A stretch of 64,000 nt of DNA from Candidatus Scalindua sp. SCAELEC01. Lineage in GTDB: Bacteria > Planctomycetota > Brocadiia > Brocadiales > Scalinduaceae. Positions 60,097-64,000 of this stretch are shown here, one piece after another. Each line of letters starts with the position of its first letter. The stretch's first letter is position 1. The DNA lies in contig SHMT01000002.1 in NCBI GenBank assembly GCA_004282745.1, positions 62,001 to 126,000 of the forward strand. The letters run 5' to 3'. The notes under the pieces were generated by a model. The model worked only from the letters and a program-made list of their open reading frames with translations. It was not told the DNA's origin and searched no databases. Both the position numbers and the translations under genes were made by a program.

Positions 60097-60157
60097 GCCT
60101 AACGAATAAGGTTAGATTGTGTGAAGAACGAACCACAATCTGAACCGTTTGTTAGAG
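60097..60157 (-). other. attC-like site (integron cassette recombination site)
   Basis: 61 bp bounded by GCCTAAC (60097-60103) and GTTAGAG (60151-60157). Read in the glgX direction it ends GTTAGGC, a perfect GTTRRRY core, and begins CTCTAAC (one mismatch to RYYYAAC). Inside, GGTTAGATTGTG pairs with CACAATCTGAACC around a 12-base loop, leaving one extrahelical base, the folded form recognised by integron integrases. It lies 100 bp past the glgX stop. No integrase gene is in the window. Confidence 0.65.
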
Positions 60158-60257
60158 TTCATGTGATACGTTCACCTCATGTGTAAACGACATATCAAGA
60201 ATCAGGATCATGGATTTTCGTTGAAAAATGTGTGACGAAAAATGAGGAGTGCGAGGA

Positions 60258-62297
60258 TTAGGTAGTGAGGACAACGACGGAACGTGAGGCGACTTCGTAG
60301 CTTGTGGTGTCTATTACCTGGGAGAATTTGCCGCTTGATGTGTCGATCGCGAGTTGCCAGGTTCCGGGTGTACCTTCTTGGATTCCGAAACGGACGGGGT
60401 GTGGCGATGCGTTGATCATGACGTACAGGTCGATGTCGTTTTGCGAGGCACCGTGAAGACAGTACGCCAATTGTCGCGACTCGAATGACATATCGACGAG
60501 ACGGCCTGTTCCGTACCACTTGATATCCTCTCGCCAATACCGTGAACGACTGATCGATGGGTGCGATTTGCGAAACGAGATCAAGTTCTTCACAAATTGG
60601 ACCATCTCTTCGTTTTCGCTTTGCATATCCCAGTCTAGCCAACTCGTTTCGTTGTCTTGGTTGTACGGGTTGTTGTTGCCGCCTTGTGTCTGCATGAACT
60701 CATCTCCCATGCGGAACATCGGTGTTCCGTTAGACAGCATTAGCAGGCAAAAGAAATTGCGGATCTGTTGTTTGCGAAGCTGAGTGATTTCTGGAGGCAC
60801 GTCCTTGTCGCCCTCCCAACCGCAGTTCCAACTCAATTGGTCGGCTCCGTCTCGGTTCTCTTCCCCATTGGCCCAGTTACGTTTTTGGTTATAGGATACG
60901 AGATCGTAGAGCGTGAAACCGTCATGGGACGTAATGTAGTTGACGCTTAGCACTGGTTGCAGAGCGTGCATCAAGTCATCAGGAAAAAGATCATCACTGC
61001 CATACAGCCGCGTCATTAAATCGCCGACAAGTCCGCCATCGCCACGAACAAACTTTTGCAGCGTGTCGCGGTAGTTGGCGTTCCACTGCATCCATCGTTG
61101 ACCAGGGAATTTTTGCCCCAGTTGGAACTCACCGCCGGCGTCCCACGGTTCGGCAATCAAACGGTTGTTGATCAAGTCAGCATTTGTACCGATCTCGTTG
61201 ATGATCGGCGGATCTTCCAAGTTGATCGAACCGTTCGAGTTACGAGTGAAAACGGATGCCAAGTCGAAACGGAAGCCGTCGACATGCAAATGTTTGTCCC
61301 AGTAGCGAAGGCTGTCGACGATATACCGTCGCATCGACCGGTTTGCGGTGTGTAACGTGTTACCCGTGCCGCTGTAGTCCGCAAACGGAGCGTTCGGGTT
61401 GCCGGTTGTCATGTACGCCGAACTGTTGTCAATGCCTTTGAAACTGTAAATCGGTCCACGGTGATCACCTTCGCAAGTATGGTTATAAACCACGTCCAAG
61501 ATTACTTCGATACCGACCGCGTGCAGCGAGCGAACCATTTCACAGAACTCGGTTAGTTGCACGCAGGCTTCGGGAGAAGTCGCATAGGCGTGATGAGGTG
61601 AGTAGAAATTTAGTGGCATGTAGCCCCAATAGTTGTCCTCGTCAGGATCGAATTGGAACACCGGCATCAGTTCAACCGCAGTAATGCCAAGTTCGACCAA
61701 ATAAGGTATTTTGTCGACTAGGCCAAGAAAGGTTCCTCGATGGGCGTCAGATACACCCGACGATTCGTGCTGTGTGAATCCCTTGACGTGCAATTCGTAG
61801 ATCACCAAATCGTTGTAGTGTCGCGGTGGTTGGTCGGTTTGCCAATCGATTGGGCAGATCCGTGTCGGAAGCACACCGAGGGCTGCTTGACCAGCGTTAG
61901 AGCCGGGCCGAATTGCAGCGTCACGGCTGAACGCATCGGGAAAGAAAACACTTCGGGCACACGGATCGAGCAGGATTTTCGCGAAGTCAAAGTTGTGGTA
62001 ATCGAAACCCGCTTGTGGCGCGGGGCCGTCGATGCGGTAGGCATAATACCAAGCCTCCTGCACCGCTTCTCCGCTAATCCGGCAATGCCAAATCGGACCC
62101 GATTTGTTTTTCAAATAATCGAGTGAGTATTCGAGCAAAGGATTTATGAAATCGGTTTGGCTGTAGAGCAGCAATTGGACAACTTGGGCGTGTCGCGAGT
62201 AGATCGCGAAGTTGATCGCATCGTCTTGTTCAATCCAGATCGCACCGAGTGGAAAGGGCGATCCTTCGATTTGGTCCCACACGATGGTTGTGCTCAT
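60258..62297 (-). CDS. glgX: Glycogen debranching enzyme GlgX (isoamylase type), foreign composition
   Basis: A 679-residue GH13 enzyme. Residues 1-150 hold the CBM48-like N-domain (GSPFPLGAIWIEQDDAINFA). The barrel has VIYELHVKGFT, VILDVVYNHT, nucleophile Asp in GFRFDLASVF, acid/base Glu in LIAEPWDAGGEF, and Asp in NYITSHDGFTLYD. It cuts alpha-1,6 branches in glycogen. The GC content is visibly higher than in all neighbouring genes, and codon choice is unlike theirs. No ribosome site precedes ATG 62297. An attC-like site follows the gene. The sequence style recalls Pirellulaceae-type planctomycetes, so recent transfer is likely. No other glycogen gene is in the window. Confidence 0.93.
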   Translation of the reverse strand: MSTTIVWDQIEGSPFPLGAIWIEQDDAINFAIYSRHAQVVQLLLYSQTDFINPLLEYSLDYLKNKSGPIWHCRISGEAVQEAWYYAYRIDGPAPQAGFDYHNFDFAKILLDPCARSVFFPDAFSRDAAIRPGSNAGQAALGVLPTRICPIDWQTDQPPRHYNDLVIYELHVKGFTQHESSGVSDAHRGTFLGLVDKIPYLVELGITAVELMPVFQFDPDEDNYWGYMPLNFYSPHHAYATSPEACVQLTEFCEMVRSLHAVGIEVILDVVYNHTCEGDHRGPIYSFKGIDNSSAYMTTGNPNAPFADYSGTGNTLHTANRSMRRYIVDSLRYWDKHLHVDGFRFDLASVFTRNSNGSINLEDPPIINEIGTNADLINNRLIAEPWDAGGEFQLGQKFPGQRWMQWNANYRDTLQKFVRGDGGLVGDLMTRLYGSDDLFPDDLMHALQPVLSVNYITSHDGFTLYDLVSYNQKRNWANGEENRDGADQLSWNCGWEGDKDVPPEITQLRKQQIRNFFCLLMLSNGTPMFRMGDEFMQTQGGNNNPYNQDNETSWLDWDMQSENEEMVQFVKNLISFRKSHPSISRSRYWREDIKWYGTGRLVDMSFESRQLAYCLHGASQNDIDLYVMINASPHPVRFGIQEGTPGTWQLAIDTSSGKFSQVIDTTSYEVASRSVVVLTT

Positions 62298-62550
62298 ACG
62301 GTTTGCTCAAAAAATAAATATTTCACGGTAAAAATCACCAATCGGCGCAAACTAGGCCAAAGTTGGGAAAAAATGTTTGGTAAAAAATGAATTACGATTT
62401 CAGCACTCAATTTATATGATGATAGGAATTCGCTTAAGAGATACTTTGTAATGGTAATAAAATGATTATCAAAATACAAATATTTTTTTTGAGTAATTAT
62501 GCTCTGAATTACTTAAAAAAGTGGAGGATAAATGGAAGTTTTCAGCGTCA

Positions 62551-62702
62551 TCCGGTTAGATTTTTTACGCATTTAATTTATTGCCCCAAAACTTGTCATT
62601 CCCGCATGTTTTTAGCGGAAATCTATGTTGAAACGAGTCTCTGGATACCCGATAAAGGCGCTTGGGTATGACGAAAGCCGCCTAAGCAAAAGCCTAACCG
62701 GA
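62551..62702 (+). repeat. Repeat family E (copy 2)
   Basis: 152 bp bounded by TCCGGTTAGATTTTTTAC and AAGCCTAACCGGA, with inner CTTGTCATTCCCGCATGTTT, the complement of the corresponding piece in copy 1. It lies upstream of glgX in the gap 62298-63097, whose remaining 390 bp contain no feature I can support. Confidence 0.88.
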
Positions 62703-63097
62703 CAATGATTATGTGAATTTAGAAAAGGAAGGAAGAAATAAAAATATTGAGCTAATTATTTGGAATCTACTAAAAAACAAGTACACTTTTATCAATAAAC
62801 GCTAGTCAAGCACCAAAAATCGTTATAGTCTTAATACACGGTAAATTACAATGTCATTTATCACACACTTCAATGAGTTTAGCAGTAGAATTTTACTGAT
62901 AGGGGGCAATGTTGTACCGATTGTAAGAATCTTGGTAAAAGTGTTCAGCAGAGAGAAGAAGATAGAGAAGTATGCAAAATCTGAAAAAGTCATTGAAATC
63001 ATGTGCTATTTTTATTTTAATATTCACTTCAGTCAAAATTCCCTGTCTAGAGAACCTGGTTTTCTCAGTTGAATGAAACAAAGCTTGAGAAGTTTAT

Positions 63098-63703
63098 ATG
63101 CTACTTAACGACACATCACGTAAAGAACGAATCTGTGCGATTACTGACGGGGTCTACGCAATCGCAATCACGCTTCTCGTCCTCGATCTCAAAACTCCCA
63201 AAACCTCCGGGCTGGATGAAAGACAATTGCTCCATGACTTGATTAATCAAATCCCGAATTTTAAAACCTATATCATCAGTTTCTGTGTGATAGCCTGGTT
63301 CTGGTTTCGCCATCACGAGATCTTCAAGGCTCTGAACAGGTGCAACAATTTTTTGATTGGCATGAACTTTTTCCATATACTGTTTCTGACACTGATCCCA
63401 TTTACCGCATCGCTGGCTGCCCGGTACAAAGAGGATCAACTCGCGGTTCAACTGTTCCTTATTAATCTATGGTTGTGCGGGTTGTCGATAGAATTGCTCA
63501 GCCAGTACGTAATCAACAAGACCAAATGGCACGAAAAAGAGAGTGAGGAACAATTGCTTAAGCAGCATTGGATATACCGATATTCGATTACCATAGTCGT
63601 GATTCCGGCAATCATTATCTCGTACTTCAACCATGCCGTAGCTCTGCATATGTGTTTCGCTTTCCCAGTGGTTGTTGGACTGGTTGCCCGACGAATCAAG
63701 TGA
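63098..63703 (+). CDS. TMEM175/DUF1211 family potassium channel-like protein
   Basis: A 201-residue membrane protein with six hydrophobic segments. The first carries the family signature in the form RICAITDGVYAIAITLLVLD (normally RxxxFSDGVFAIAITLLVLD), so Phe-Ser are replaced by Ile-Thr. Later segments include IISFCVIAWFWFRHHEIF and FHILFLTLIPFTASLAARY, both typical. Bacterial homologues are tetrameric K+-leak channels of the plasma membrane. ATG 63098 has a weak GAGAAG upstream. Isolated gene near the right edge. Confidence 0.87.
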   Translation: MLLNDTSRKERICAITDGVYAIAITLLVLDLKTPKTSGLDERQLLHDLINQIPNFKTYIISFCVIAWFWFRHHEIFKALNRCNNFLIGMNFFHILFLTLIPFTASLAARYKEDQLAVQLFLINLWLCGLSIELLSQYVINKTKWHEKESEEQLLKQHWIYRYSITIVVIPAIIISYFNHAVALHMCFAFPVVVGLVARRIK

Positions 63704-63916
63704 TGGTTAATTCAAGGAGAGGTAAAGCAGGATAAGCTTCACCCTTAAACCTTGTCCACTTTAATTACGTAATTCCGAGGAACAAGATTGACGGTGCACT
63801 TCATATAACGGCCAGTATTATCTTTAATTATACCTGGGAAAAGAGCTGGGTTTGTTAGCAAACCTGAGTTGTGGAAGTACCGTAATGCAGCCTCTCACGT
63901 TTACGGGAAAGAGGAT

Positions 63917-64000
63917 GTATACTCATCTTATGATAGTTTTCGGATAAAATCCGAGATAAAATTGAACGAGCATAACAGCAACCAAGATTTGGTTGCCGGC
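63917..64000 (+). repeat. Repeat family A (copy 5, cut by window edge)
   Basis: TATACTCATCTTATGATAG, the hairpin CGGATAAAATCCG and CAACCAAGATTTGGTTG are present; the right end lies beyond the window. It fills the end of the gap after the TMEM175-type gene (63704-63916 shows nothing). Confidence 0.82.

Noticed and set aside
60208-60642. 144-codon minus-strand ORF overlapping glgX
   Set aside because: It is an alternative frame inside glgX made possible by its higher GC content; the GlgX motifs are in the longer frame.
62851-63072. 73-codon plus-strand ORF before the TMEM175-type gene
   Set aside because: No ribosome site, no recognisable family and no supporting context; left unannotated.

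Overview
The window is a 64 kb stretch of AT-rich bacterial chromosome with about 47 recognisable genes on both strands. It has no rRNA, tRNA, phage or CRISPR locus, and no intact transposase gene. The gene content suggests an anaerobic, c-type-cytochrome-rich planctomycete, with the anammox order Brocadiales (for example Scalindua-like) as my best guess. The pointers are a 12-haem cytochrome, a haem-c DUF3365 protein, a fused EtfB-EtfA with ETF:quinone oxidoreductase, 2-oxoacid:ferredoxin oxidoreductase and several outer-membrane or periplasmic proteins of Gram-negative type. This placement is inference, because no phylogenetic marker lies in the window.

Layout. 1-13.4 kb: two tandem MscK-like mechanosensitive channels, a monohaem c protein, a coiled-coil/FxLYD-like envelope protein, the MgtE magnesium channel, an operon of an ATP-grasp ligase and an N-formylglutamate-amidohydrolase/DUF1704 metallopeptidase fusion, and a DUF481 outer-membrane protein. 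14-18 kb: small cysteine-motif, UPF0316, AT-hook and heavy-metal-binding proteins, then an NtrC-type sigma-54 activator. 18-28.6 kb: AsmA, an ExeA-like ATPase with internal repeats and TPRs, a 2-hydroxyacid dehydrogenase, an ABC exporter, a DUF1848 protein and a MutY-like glycosylase without Fe-S cysteines. 29-33 kb: the ETF/ETF-QO electron-transfer operon. 33-35 kb: a zinc-ribbon protein with a histone-H1-like tail, then gene remnants and a MarR regulator. 35-47.6 kb: M32 carboxypeptidase, a GluR0-like channel, DUF3820, the 12-haem cytochrome, a TIR-TPR protein, a GH13 phosphorylase-like enzyme and an ABC-F ATPase. 48-58 kb: a frameshifted TPR lipoprotein, hemerythrin-like and VOC proteins, KorAB, NDH-2, DUF2024, aldo/keto reductase, DUF488 and a Mug-like glycosylase. 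58-64 kb: an EEP-family lipoprotein, a compositionally foreign glgX with an attC-like site behind it, and a TMEM175-type channel.

How genes fit together. KorAB supplies or uses reduced ferredoxin. EtfBA/ETF-QO and NDH-2 connect flavin and NADH electrons to quinone, and the multihaem cytochrome probably carries electrons in the periplasm or at the outer membrane. The two MscK-like channels, MgtE, the GluR0-like and TMEM175-like channels form an unusually ion- and osmo-oriented gene set.

The most striking non-genic signal is five families of short palindromic repeats (called A to E here). They fill most intergenic gaps, sit next to one another, and in several cases touch or supply stop codons. 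Other leads are the attC-like site after the foreign glgX, a TIR protein without an NTPase domain upstream of the 12-haem cytochrome, the ligase/metallopeptidase operon, and a 72-bp in-frame repeat inside the ExeA-like gene.
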